Assembly: GCA_964036045.1 (NCBI GenBank)
Contig: OZ038385.1
Location: forward strand, 59,057,919 to 59,121,918
Direction: 5' to 3'
Length of the DNA: 64,000 bases
DNA from: Eutreptiella sp. 'Long Island Sound 2002'
Lineage: Eukaryota > Euglenozoa > Euglenophyceae > Eutreptiales > Eutreptiaceae
The notes under the pieces: model-generated
Told to the model about the DNA's origin: nothing
The model's database searches: none
The model's input: only the letters and a program-made list of their open reading frames with translations
Shown: positions 35,735 through 45,828 of the stretch, in pieces
Position numbering within the stretch: position 1 is the stretch's first letter
Layout of the letters: the number at the start of each line of letters is the position of its first letter
Made by a program: the position numbers and the translations under genes

Positions 35735-37060
35735 GCAGCCCGCCATCCGCACTGAGACGGAGGCCCGGGCGGCGCACGCGGCCCTGGTGCACGAAATCTT
35801 CAGTGCCCTCCGCAGCGCCCTTGTACGACGTGCGGGTAACCCCCCAGGGCCCTGACCCGCGACCAACCACAGGACCTGCAGCGACGACGCACGGCCGCAC
35901 GCGCACGGCACGAGACCCACACCAGCCACACGCAGGGAAGAAACGGCGCGGCGGACCCGGGACCGCCTCCTCCCACCAGAGAACCGGACGATGACCGTCA
36001 CGACAGCGGCAGCGGGGTCGGCCACGAACCACAACGACCCCAACCGGGCAGACCTCGCCCAACACGACCCCTCGTACAACCCAGCAACGCGCGGCCGCGC
36101 AACATGCTAGGGCACCACCCGTCGACCGGACACACCGGCGGGGACGGCGTCCACCTGCCCAGCACGCACAACGGACACCCAAGGAGTGGAGGCTAGCCTT
36201 AGCAGCCCACGGTGTCAGACGCAAATACGACCCCAGCGACCTCTTCCCACATCCCCCGGGCGAGGGCCGCACTTCCCGCACCTCAGCGACCCGCCTGAAA
36301 CAAGGAAAGGGGGCAGCGCCACACCCGGGACCGCCATCCCACCTGACCCTCCTCTCCCACGTAACGGGTCCGCGAGGGGCCGGGCAAAGGGGCCAGCCAA
36401 ATACGCGGAGCCCGCGGCCGAACCGATGACCACGGGGGTGTTGTCGAACAGCGCACACCACCGGATCCGAGCACTGCCGCTGGGCGATTGACGGCAACCC
36501 GCCGTCCGCACTGAGGCGGAGACCCGGGCGGCACGCCGAGCCCTTGTGCACGCAAACTTCAGTAACCTCCACGGCGCCCCGGTGCAACGCATGGGACGCC
36601 CCCCGAGGACCCTGAGCCGCGCCTGGCGACAGGTCCTACCGCAACGACCCGGTGGCACACAGCCGCGCAACACACCCCAGCAACACCTGACGGTCTGACA
36701 AACCGACGAGACGGATATCAACATGCCCCACACATGCAACAGATGCCCGGAGAGTGGAGGCCAGCCTTCGCAACCCGTGGTGTCAAGCACGCACGGAAAC
36801 CCCAAGACTTCCTCCTACAACCCCCCGGGCGAGGGCCACGCTTCTTGGACCCCGCGACCCACCTGCAGCAGGGAACGGGGCGGCACCACGCCCGGACTGG
36901 TCCTCCTGCCTCACCCTCCTCTGCCGCGAGCAGGATCCACAAGGGGCCGGGCAAGAGGCCCGGCCAAATACGCGGGACCCGCGGCCGGGCCGATAACCAC
37001 AAGAATGTTAACGAAACACCGGCCAGAGTATTACCGTCCAGGGCGAGCATCCGGAGATAA
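35735..37060 (+). repeat. Diverged tandem duplication in the giant LINE 3' region
   Basis: Two blocks of about 0.6-0.75 kb are related. Matching landmarks are CCGCACTGAG(A/G)CGGAG (about 35748 and 36507), AAATCTTCAGTG/AAACTTCAGTAACCTCC (about 35798 and 36548), GAGTGGAGGC (36184 and 36752), CCCCCGGGCGAGGGCC and AGGGGCCGGGCAA (36375 and 36937). Short frames across both blocks share a few residues (such as EWR.A.A..GV), so a further decayed ORF is possible, but no complete one is supported. Confidence 0.65.
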
Positions 37061-37911
37061 GTGCACTGCAGGGACCAGCGCGTACCTCCGCCGGGGAGTT
37101 GGGCGCCTGGGACGCGTAAGGTTACGACACGTATAACCTATGCGAATGGTACGAGGGGCACACCCCCCGCAGACAGTTAACAGCGTCCATGAGGGGGAGG
37201 GGGGCTGCAACATTACCCGGTATTCCTGTCCTCCACAACCCTACCCGGGGCATGCGGGGGGCCACAAGCTCACCACACGGGGCCGCGCCGACCCCCCTGC
37301 CAACAGGCACGGGTGTGTTACGCCGAGCCCAACCCGCCACGTCGGACGGAGCATCCCGACACCACAACACAAGCCGAACCATCCTAACCATCCTAGCCAC
37401 CACACCCGGCACCGTGACACAGACACGCCACCCGAATGACCCGCAACGCACGACACGAGAAGGCGCACGGCAGACAGACAGGCACGAGCACGAGCACAGC
37501 ACCACCGAGCTGGAGCAACGCCCTGGGGCTCCCATGGGGAGCACAGGGACACACCGAGGGGGACCGGCGGGGCCTTGCCACCGACGGGGGTGTACATATG
37601 AGTGGCACAAGCGAAACTGGAAGTACGGCTACGGAGCACCACGAAATACCGGAAAATGGATTGTGCATGCAACACTGCCAGGGCGGGGCAGGGAACAGGG
37701 CAGCGGCAGGGGAAAAAACTTTTTACAGCGGTCCGACCACTTGTCATGGCTTTTCTCCCCCGCGGCGGGCGGGCGGCGCACAGTACAAACGTACCGTGCC
37801 GGCCCCACACACCTGGCACCGACCAACATCGCAACAAGCGGCACACCTGCACACGACAAATCCGACTGCGTCAACGCCCGCTGCGACGACAAGGAACGAA
37901 CGCCGAACAAA
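37061..37911 (+). other. Giant LINE 3' region, no recognised content
   Basis: This GC-rich sequence lies between the diverged duplication and the 378-bp tandem array. It is shared with copy 2, where it is split by the AlkB-LINE insertion, and resumes there at 61612. No coding motif was seen. Confidence 0.5.
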
Positions 37912-38960
37912 CCAACCAAGAGGCGACTAACACGACCACACACCGCCAGAACCACTACAGCGGACGCAACGTGACCGTAAACAGACCGCGCGCGCACCGA
38001 CCAGCACCAAGCTGGCAGGGCGTGCATGGACCGGTGCGAGAGCGACGACCAACGAGCTAGCGACACCGTAGCGAGCCGCGCCCCCCGACCACCATGGCTA
38101 CAAGCACAGAGGAACACTGCGACTCTACCGCTGCGGACGCGGCCCACGAACATTCCCAAACTACACTACACGACACTTGTACAAACCAAGACACCACAAA
38201 CCGACGCAGACACAAACATGCTAGCTAAACGGGCAGGATTCAACGATAAGACCACCGGCAGCAGCGCAACGGACCCCAAACACAAACCCGGCCGACCATG
38301 AGGCGGCCAGGACAACCGCGCACCAACCACACCACAGCTGCAGCCAGCACTTGACCGTAAACAGACCACACGCAAGCCGGCCAACGCCGAACCAGCCAGG
38401 CGTGCACGGGTCGAAACGGAAACGGCGCCCAACGGGCTGGCAACACCATGGTGCGCCACGCCCACCGACGATCGTACCCACGAACACAGCAGAACACCAC
38501 AACGCTGCCAATACAAACACGACCAACCAACGGTAACAAACTACACAACACTACACTTGGACAAACCACGACGCCACTGACCAGCACCGACACGGACATG
38601 CCAGCTGCATAAACAACATGCGGCGGAATGACCACCGGCAGCAGCGCAATGGAACCCACGCAAACCAAGTCGACCATGAGGCGGCCAAGACGACCGCGAA
38701 CCAACAACACCGCAGCTGCAGCCGCCACTTGACCGTAAACAGACCACACGCAAGCCGGCCAACACCAAACCAGCCAGGCGTGCACGGGTCGAAACGGGAA
38801 CGGCGTCGAGAGGGTTGGTGACACAGTGGTGCGCCGCGCCCGCCGACGACCATGCCCACGAACAAAACTTGGCTCTACCATCACGCAACCGACCAACCTA
38901 CATTAACAAACTACACCGCAACCGTACCATGAGACCGACCAACCGACCACAACGACCTAC
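37912..38960 (+). repeat. 378-bp tandem repeats in the giant LINE 3' region (3 units)
   Basis: Units share GACCATGAGGCGGCCA (38294 and 38672), TTGACCGTAAACAGACC and GGGCGTGCATG/AGGCGTGCACGGG. The first unit (from about 37912) is more diverged and the last is incomplete. The period is 378 bp. The plus strand is T-poor, so long frames across the array on both strands are compositional. Copy 2 carries one unit more. Confidence 0.85.
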
Positions 38961-39403
38961 TTCTAACCCCCGGCCCCCCGGGAGAGCGCAAGCTCGACCG
39001 AGTCAGGAGGTGTGAGTGTGCGCCACGGCATGCGAGTCCCGTAGCACGTGCTTCTTCAAGTCGCCTCACACCTACTGAAAACCAACCCAGGTGGGGGTGC
39101 CTGCAGGACAGGGCCTTTGGCCTGGCTCCGGGCCCCTGGGCCCCAGAATCCGGAGGTTGATGAGGATGTGCGGTGGGACCCTCCCCCACGTATCATCCGC
39201 CCGAAGGAGAGGAATGTGAGACTTCGGTCGAACATGGGTTACCTCTCTGGGCAGAACCCGCTGTAGGGTACTGCTCGCGGCGACCGCGCCCTTCCCCCAT
39301 GTGGGGGAGCCGCTTTGTGGGGGCACGTGAAGTAGGGCCGTGGGTGGGTGAGCAAAAGCCCCTTGGTAAGTCCCCCCTGCGGGGCAACCCCAGTCCCGAG
39401 TCG

Positions 39404-39425
39404 ACCTACCTACCTACCTACCTAC
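39404..39425 (+). repeat. (CCTA)n tail of giant LINE copy 1
   Basis: Five CCTA units end the LINE and run straight into the target duplication TACCCAAGAGGAC (39423-39435). A simple-repeat tail instead of poly(A) is known in some LINE clades. The target itself begins with TACC, so tail and target share a few bases. The 3' sequence leading to the tail (about 38961-39403) contains no gene. Confidence 0.9.
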
Positions 39426-39890
39426 CCAAGAGGACCATGTCCTTCTCCTCTGTGAATTTTTCATTGTTTGTCAAGAAAACCATCTCCGAATCAAACTCGA
39501 AAAATGTGAGTTTATGAAAGAGGAGATGGAGTATTTGGGTTTCGACGTGGGGTATGGCTGGTGGAAACCCGCCGCGTCTAAGATGCAGCCCCTAGGGGAC
39601 ATGCAGATTCGCGATGACCCTAAGAAGGGTCTACACGACGTGAAGAGTTTTGTTGGCGTCTGTAACTTCTATAGGCGTCACATCCACAATTTTACCTACT
39701 CCTCTGCCCCCCTCACTGACCTAATCAAGAAAACTACTCCCTGGAGGTGGACCGCCAGAGAGGAGGAGTGTTTCCAGGAGTTGAAGAAGAAAATTGCCTC
39801 GTGCAACTGCTTGGGAGTACCCCGCCCTAAGGGCGAGATAGTCCTGATCACTGATGCCAGTGATGTAGGGGGGGGTGGAATGATCTACCA
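39423..39890 (+). pseudogene. Ty3/gypsy pol continued: RT thumb and start of RNase H
   Basis: The frame picks up exactly where it stopped at 15389, after the repeated target bases. It reads through the RT thumb (KCEFMKEEMEYLGF), the connection (FVGVCNFYRRHI..FSYSS-like block, LTDLIKKTTPWRWT) and VLITDASDVGGGG, which supplies the first RNase H Asp. There are no stops. It breaks off after the codons for MIYQ at the junction with giant LINE copy 2. The rest of RNase H, the integrase and the 3' LTR should lie beyond that copy, outside the window. Confidence 0.88.
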
Positions 39891-40375
39891 AACCGGAGCC
39901 CAAAGTGGTCCCAGCGCCGCCGCCACCCGATCCGCAACCGAAGCCGAAGGCCCCAGCATGCCCGCTTTTCACACGGGCGGAACGTGCTGCCATGCACCCC
40001 GAATGGCCAGACGGCGCAGAAGTGCAAGGAGTATACGGAACCACGTCTAAAGGGCAACCGAAACAATTCGTATGGTTCCGGGGCAAGATACAGGGCAGAC
40101 TGGCCACACCGGGCCAACACGGCAACCTACAGTTGAAAATCAAGTGGCACGCACTCCCAGAATGGGGCGAAAAAGTGGAGACCTCAAACCTCGAACTCTG
40201 GGACGACAGACAATTCCCGGAGTGCCCGGTGCAGCTCCGCACACCCGCCAACCAGGTACCAGCGGGCACCGTCTGGACGGGTGACGTGCCGCAGACATGG
40301 CTGGAGGAACCGGATATACCGGAGGAAGAGAGGATGGCTGCAGCGATCAACCACGAACTGCGATTGGGACAATGA
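39891..40375 (+). pseudogene. Giant LINE ORF1, C-terminal remnant (copy 2)
   Basis: This is an open frame for the last part of ORF1, from the basic Pro-rich stretch through FVWFRGKIQGRL to a stop at 40373-40375. It lacks the roughly 70-bp segment present in copy 1 at about 24930-25000, so here the frame reaches the stop 42 nt before the ORF2 ATG (40418). This version probably shows the original ORF1 end. Confidence 0.7.
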
Positions 40376-40417
40376 CTACTACCACGCCGCGCCGGGGACC
40401 CCACAGGGGCCACCATC

Positions 40418-43400
40418 ATGCGCGCCCCCGAGGTCACAACTGCGCTCGTCACTCTCATGTCCCTCAACGAACCGGGCGCCCTGTACGACGCGACCAAAGC
40501 TCCGGACCTACAAGACGTACCCATCATGGCGAAATGCGACCCGGACGCCATGGTGTGGCAGGAGCAGGCCCTCAAAACCCAGACAACCCACCGCAGCTTA
40601 ACCCCCATCCTCACCAGGACGGGACACCAATACCGCACCACATGTGTCAAGGGGGTTCCCATGTCCCACAAACGTGAAGTCCAAGTACACATCCACCACC
40701 ACCTGGGGGTGGAAGGCCGCCTAGCGGCATACAAACTGGTAGGCCCAACGTGGCAACTGAATGTCATCAACGTGCACGTCCCCTTTGGAGACGCCACGGA
40801 GACGTTCCTCGAACATCTCATGGAGGCCTACCGACAACTTGCCATGATGGGCCCGACTGTCATCATAGGAGACTTCAATGCAGCCCCACAAACGGACGAT
40901 CGCGGAGGACGACCGACGCCAGAGGACGCAGCGGTACAAGTGGCCATGCAACATCTAGGCCTGCAGGACCTCACAGCCTCTCTACGAGGCCAGCCCTCAC
41001 ACAGACCACCACAACCTGGCGCGGCAGATTCCCGCATCGACCTCTGCTACGCGGACTCGGCACACGTCGAGGTGACGTGGGTGCAATACCACGACCTGCC
41101 ATCCAAGATCACCGGACACCAACCCCTGGAGGTACAAATCAAGGTGCTTCAGGTACCCCTGGCCTCCAGGGATGGCATGGACCACGAAGAACAACCACCC
41201 ATCCAACCGCCAGGAGAGAACGACACCCACGGAAGGGTAGCATACTACCGCACGGTACAACGCATCCTGGGCCAGCAAGACAAAACGGACCTCAACCTCG
41301 CCATGCGACAGGCGGCCACGGCATGCGGCCTCAGCGGGCAGCGCAGAACACAGGACGACGCCACCCCGCATCAAGACCTACGATCCCTGGTCACAACCAT
41401 ATGGCACGACAAGCGAGCACTGCACACGGCAATGCACTCACACTACCTGCAAGCCCAACATGACGCCCAGGAAATCGCAGCACAACTGGAAACCGCACGC
41501 CAGCAACTCAGAGAATGGCACGTCCGCGGGGCGAAGGAGCTGGCGCAAGAACAACAGCGCTACTTCCAAAACCCCCAACCCTACAAATCACTGAAACACG
41601 TGGACAAGGTCCTGGGGGAGACGGGCCACCGAGGCATCAAGGCGGTACGCCTACAGGACGGCACAGTGACCAACGATCCCAAGGTGGTCCTGGAAGAAGT
41701 CCTCAACAGCTTCCTGCGCCAGCACAACACTGAGGATGGCGAACTGTCAGCATACACAGAGGAACTGATATCCCACCTGCCGAAACTCTACAACCGGACA
41801 CAGGGACGAGACATGCACCGAACCCCGTTCACCATTCGGGAGCTCCATGAGGTGTTGTAAGAACTACAACCGGGGAAAACTCCGGGAGTGGACGGACTCC
41901 CGGCGGAGCTCTACCGTAGACTACCACTGAACCTGAAGAGACACTTAGCCGCGCGCCTGTGGGATATCGCCATCGGGAAAACGGACGTGCCACCCGACTG
42001 GGCGAACCTAGTACACCCGCTCTATAAGAAAGGCGACTGGGCAAACCCCAACAATTGGAGACCCATCGTGTGCGCCACCACGGAGGCCAAACTCATATGG
42101 ATGCTCATACTCAAACGGGTGGCCCCGGCAGTGTACCGGGCTGTACCGCCCACCATGTGGGGGGCCATACCGGGTAGATCACCGTTGGAGGCCATATTTT
42201 TGCAAGACCCCGTGGTGGACATGGACCCGATCAGCCTCATCATCACATCCCTGGACGTCAAGGGGGCCTTCCCCAACACCCCGCACCGCCTCCTACGGGC
42301 CGTCTGAGAACACATGGGACTCCCCTTCCAGGGCTTCCAGCAAGCATACCTCGCCACCCGCATGTACGCCGTGAAAACCGACGTGGGCACCACCCCATGG
42401 GTCCACCCCGCCAGTGGGGTGCCACAAGGGGGTGCGGAAGGCCCATTCCTCTTCCTACTCGTCACCCTCCCGCTGGCGTTTTACATCCGACGCACGTACC
42501 CGGGCGTGGCACCATATCCCCTACGGACCACGCTCCTAGCGTTTGCGGACGACATGGCGGCGGTGACCGCCACCGCGCGCCAACCCCTGCCGACCACCCC
42601 GGACCCCGCCAGAGCCACCAGGGTCCTCCACGTCGTCACCACCTATCTGGAGGGCAATCAGCTGCTGGTACACAAAGTCAAATCTGCCAGCATGGTACAC
42701 AATGCACCGCCGCCACCCCTCCGCCCCGGGGACCTGCCCATGGACCCAGTAAACACGGCCACCTACCTGGGAGTCCAGCAAGCGGCCACCGCAGGCGGGG
42801 TCACCCTACGGCCAAACCTGTTACGGCAGCTGACAAGGACACTGGTTTTAGCACGCATCACAGCACTCTCCACCCAGGCCCTGGCATACTTCCTACAAGC
42901 CGTGCTTAACGCAGCTATAGGATTCCAAGCCCTGCACCTAACGCACCCCCAACACATGCTAAAAGCAGCCATCACCACAGTACGACGAGCGTGGACCATC
43001 CACGGCCACCGGCCCATGTCACTGCCTGCAACGGTGCGTGCGGCATCGCCACCGTACTACGGAGACAACACCGACCACCTCGTCCACAACGCGTACACAG
43101 CTCACACTGCGGCCCACCTGCATCGTCTCATGCACAATCACGAGCCGGAGGTACGGGAAGTCTTCACGCTGACGCTGCGGGAGGCCCAGTACCACTGCAA
43201 CACCTGCCCCCAATACATACTTCACCAGCGGGGTCTCCCCACCAAGGTGGGGACCCGCATATGGAACCACCTACAACTCCTACTGCCCCACCACAACCAC
43301 GTCATCCAAACGAACCATCGGTGCAGGGAAACCGGCCCTCTGGCGGTCCTTCACACCGATGTGGGGGGGGGACCAACGGGTAGCACCACCACTCTGGACC

Positions 43401-45713
43401 TGGTGGGCACCACCCTCCACCTCGTACGGGTCACCCCGAACCAGATGAAAGCCCTCCAACGAGTGGGCACACACCACGTCCCATTTCTACAACACCCGGA
43501 GTGGCCCAACAAGTCACTCCTGGAGAACCACATGCGCAGTGCGGCCACCCAAACCGGGCACCCCCAGCCAACAGATGGGGAAGTACGTGAGGCGTACAAC
43601 CTGTTTCGGAACACGCACAAACGACCACTGCCACCGAGCCCACCGCAAGGGAACCAAATCCACCACCGGCCACCGGAGCAAGTGGAATATGTACCCAGCA
43701 CCACGGTACCAGCGGTACTCCTCCTAGCACCCAACGGGCTAAAGACCACGTTGCGGCCGGGCAAAGCGGGGGGCAACCTGTGGATTCTACCGCCACCCAC
43801 GGCGCGCCCCTTCTGTCTGCCGCCACTATCGCAAGACAAGCTGACGGGCACCCCCACCACTTGCTGGCGATGTGGGCCCCACGCGCTGGCCACCCCATGG
43901 CCCCTCCTCCAGTTACTGGCGCGCTACAACCCCATGCCAACGGCCCACGCTACCCCGGAACAGCACCGGTGGCTGCGCAGGCACTTCGAACAAGCCGCAG
44001 AGAGTGACACGGCCACAGTGACGTGGGACCCCAGCACCAAGGCGGAATGGAGATTTCACAGGGGCACGTGGAACACCCAGCACCCAGCCATCCTTTTCCC
44101 GGTGATAGCCAAGCACCGCAGCGCCACGCCGGAGGCCCCAGCCTACCCGGTCAAACACCGATGCTCCCAAGTACAGGACTGGCAGACGGTCGAGTGGACC
44201 ACATTCCACCCGCAGACAGCATACTTACTCCAGTACGTGTACGGCTACCTGACACAGGGCCATGAAAGGAACAATGACTATGTCCGCATGAACCCGGCGG
44301 CAACCGAGATCATCGGCCAGGGGGTGGGGGTGTATGCTACCCGGAGACTCCGACCGGACACCAACACGCCGTGGGCCACCACGGAACGGGGGGCACACAT
44401 CCATGCCTACCAACCAACGATGCCGTGCCGCCTGCCGCACCCGGACAACCACACCACGATCATCCTCGCGGATGCCTCCGGCACTACAAGCCTCACCCCG
44501 GCGGCCGGGGGGGCGGCTTTAGAGTTGGAAGTGGACACGACAAACCGACTACACCAACGCCGCCTCACGGGGGCTACCATCTTCGGGGCCTCCTCTCACG
44601 GAGAACTGAAGACGCTGGCGATCGTTGTGGACGCCGTCAATGACACCCAACAAACGCCGCGTGACCAGACGCACCATGTGTGGGTAGTAGTGGACGCAGC
44701 GGTGGACTTCCAAATCGTCCGCAGGCTGGCGCGGCAACCCCTGCACAAGGCGACTGACTCTAGCCTGGGCACCCAGGCCCTACACCTCTGGACAGCCCTG
44801 AGGCGCCTCCCCAAAACACGTCGTCCTGCATCTCGTCAAACAAGAATCTCATCGGTATAGCCTGGGCAACGGACACATAGACCTGCATGCCCACAACCAG
44901 CTTGCCGAGCACATGCCGGACGGCAAGGACCCACCGCTACGAGACCACATGCACACACACCTCCAGCACCTGCCACCCATCCCACGCCCCGGGGAACCAC
45001 CAGCCTGGGAGCCAGACGATCGCATCTATAACGACACGGGGAGGGCATACCACTACCCACAACCCATCCGCACCATGGCGCACATTCGGGGCAGTCAAGC
45101 CGACAACGCCCTTTTGAGCCGTCTCCAACACGAAATGCGCACCGCATTGTACTTCTGGGCTCTGGACCCATCCCTGATGCCGGTGCACCTGCAGACACGA
45201 CGTGCCCAGCTCTTGCTCGAGCAGCTGCCCCTTCTAGACAGGGTTGCACGCTGGTATGCCCGGCGAGGTATAGACATACCCCCGGAATACACAATATGCC
45301 CCTGCCATCTTAGAGAGCCAGAAACATGGGAACACTTCAAACGCTGCCCATTAGCCCAAGGGGACAACCACCTGGCCACGTGGGCACCGGAGAACACCAT
45401 CACACAACACGCCGGATGGGGCCGGGCCACGCCACCGGCAAATGAGGTTCGATGCCTGATGCGACAGCCGGAAATCAAGGAGGCAGTGCTCAGAGGAGCG
45501 GTGCCACTCCAGCTTTACAGGGTCGTCGCCGACCACGCCCCAGAACCCAGGGCCACAATACGTCACATGCAGCTCACCGCCGTCAAAATGGCGGACGCAC
45601 AGCTGCAGCACCGCGTCCAAGTATACACACCGGAAGCACAACAAACATCCCACGACCGCCGGACGTACTATAATCTCCTCATCCACTACCAACATGCGCA
45701 ACGTAGCGACTAG
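40418..45713 (+). pseudogene. Giant LINE ORF2 (copy 2), three lesions
   Basis: Same domain order as in copy 1: AP-endonuclease (GDFNAAP, SRIDL, TGHQPL), RT (NPNNWRPI, SLDVKGAF, PQGG, AFADDM), RNase H (ADASG near 44468, HGELKTL, VVDAAVDF) and a terminal Cys/His motif (CPCH...HFKRC). TAA at 41858-41860, TGA at 42305-42307 and one extra A near 44813-44816 disable it. All three places are intact in copy 1, and this copy is intact where copy 1 is broken, so the lesions arose independently after insertion. The SINE target site is empty here. Confidence 0.88.
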
Positions 45714-45828
45714 CCACACGCACGGGCCCGCGGCAACAGCCGGGCACCTACCGTAGCACCGCCCGGAGCGCGCGCGCCCCCTCCCCTGTAGTGGCCCGAT
45801 CGTCCTGCGAACGACACCTCTCCTCAGG

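Larger units (their letters stand above)
15390..39422 (+). mobile_element. Giant LINE, copy 1 (about 21.5 kb without nested insertions)
   Basis: The 24,033-bp insert is bounded by a 13-bp target duplication and ends in (CCTA)n, features of target-primed reverse transcription. Subtracting the LTR element (2.2 kb) and the SINE (0.3 kb) leaves about 21.5 kb, several times the usual 4-8 kb of LINEs. In order it holds a T-poor 5' region with monomers, ORF1, ORF2 with endonuclease, RT and RNase H, ORF3 with a RING finger, and a 3.7-kb 3' region. All three ORFs carry frameshifts or insertions, so the copy is dead. A second, 5'-truncated copy with the same order starts at 39891. Confidence 0.85.

Noticed and set aside
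37912-38960. CRISPR-like or satellite array
   Set aside because: The units are 378 bp, diverged and confined to the 3' region of a LINE; no short repeats with unique spacers.
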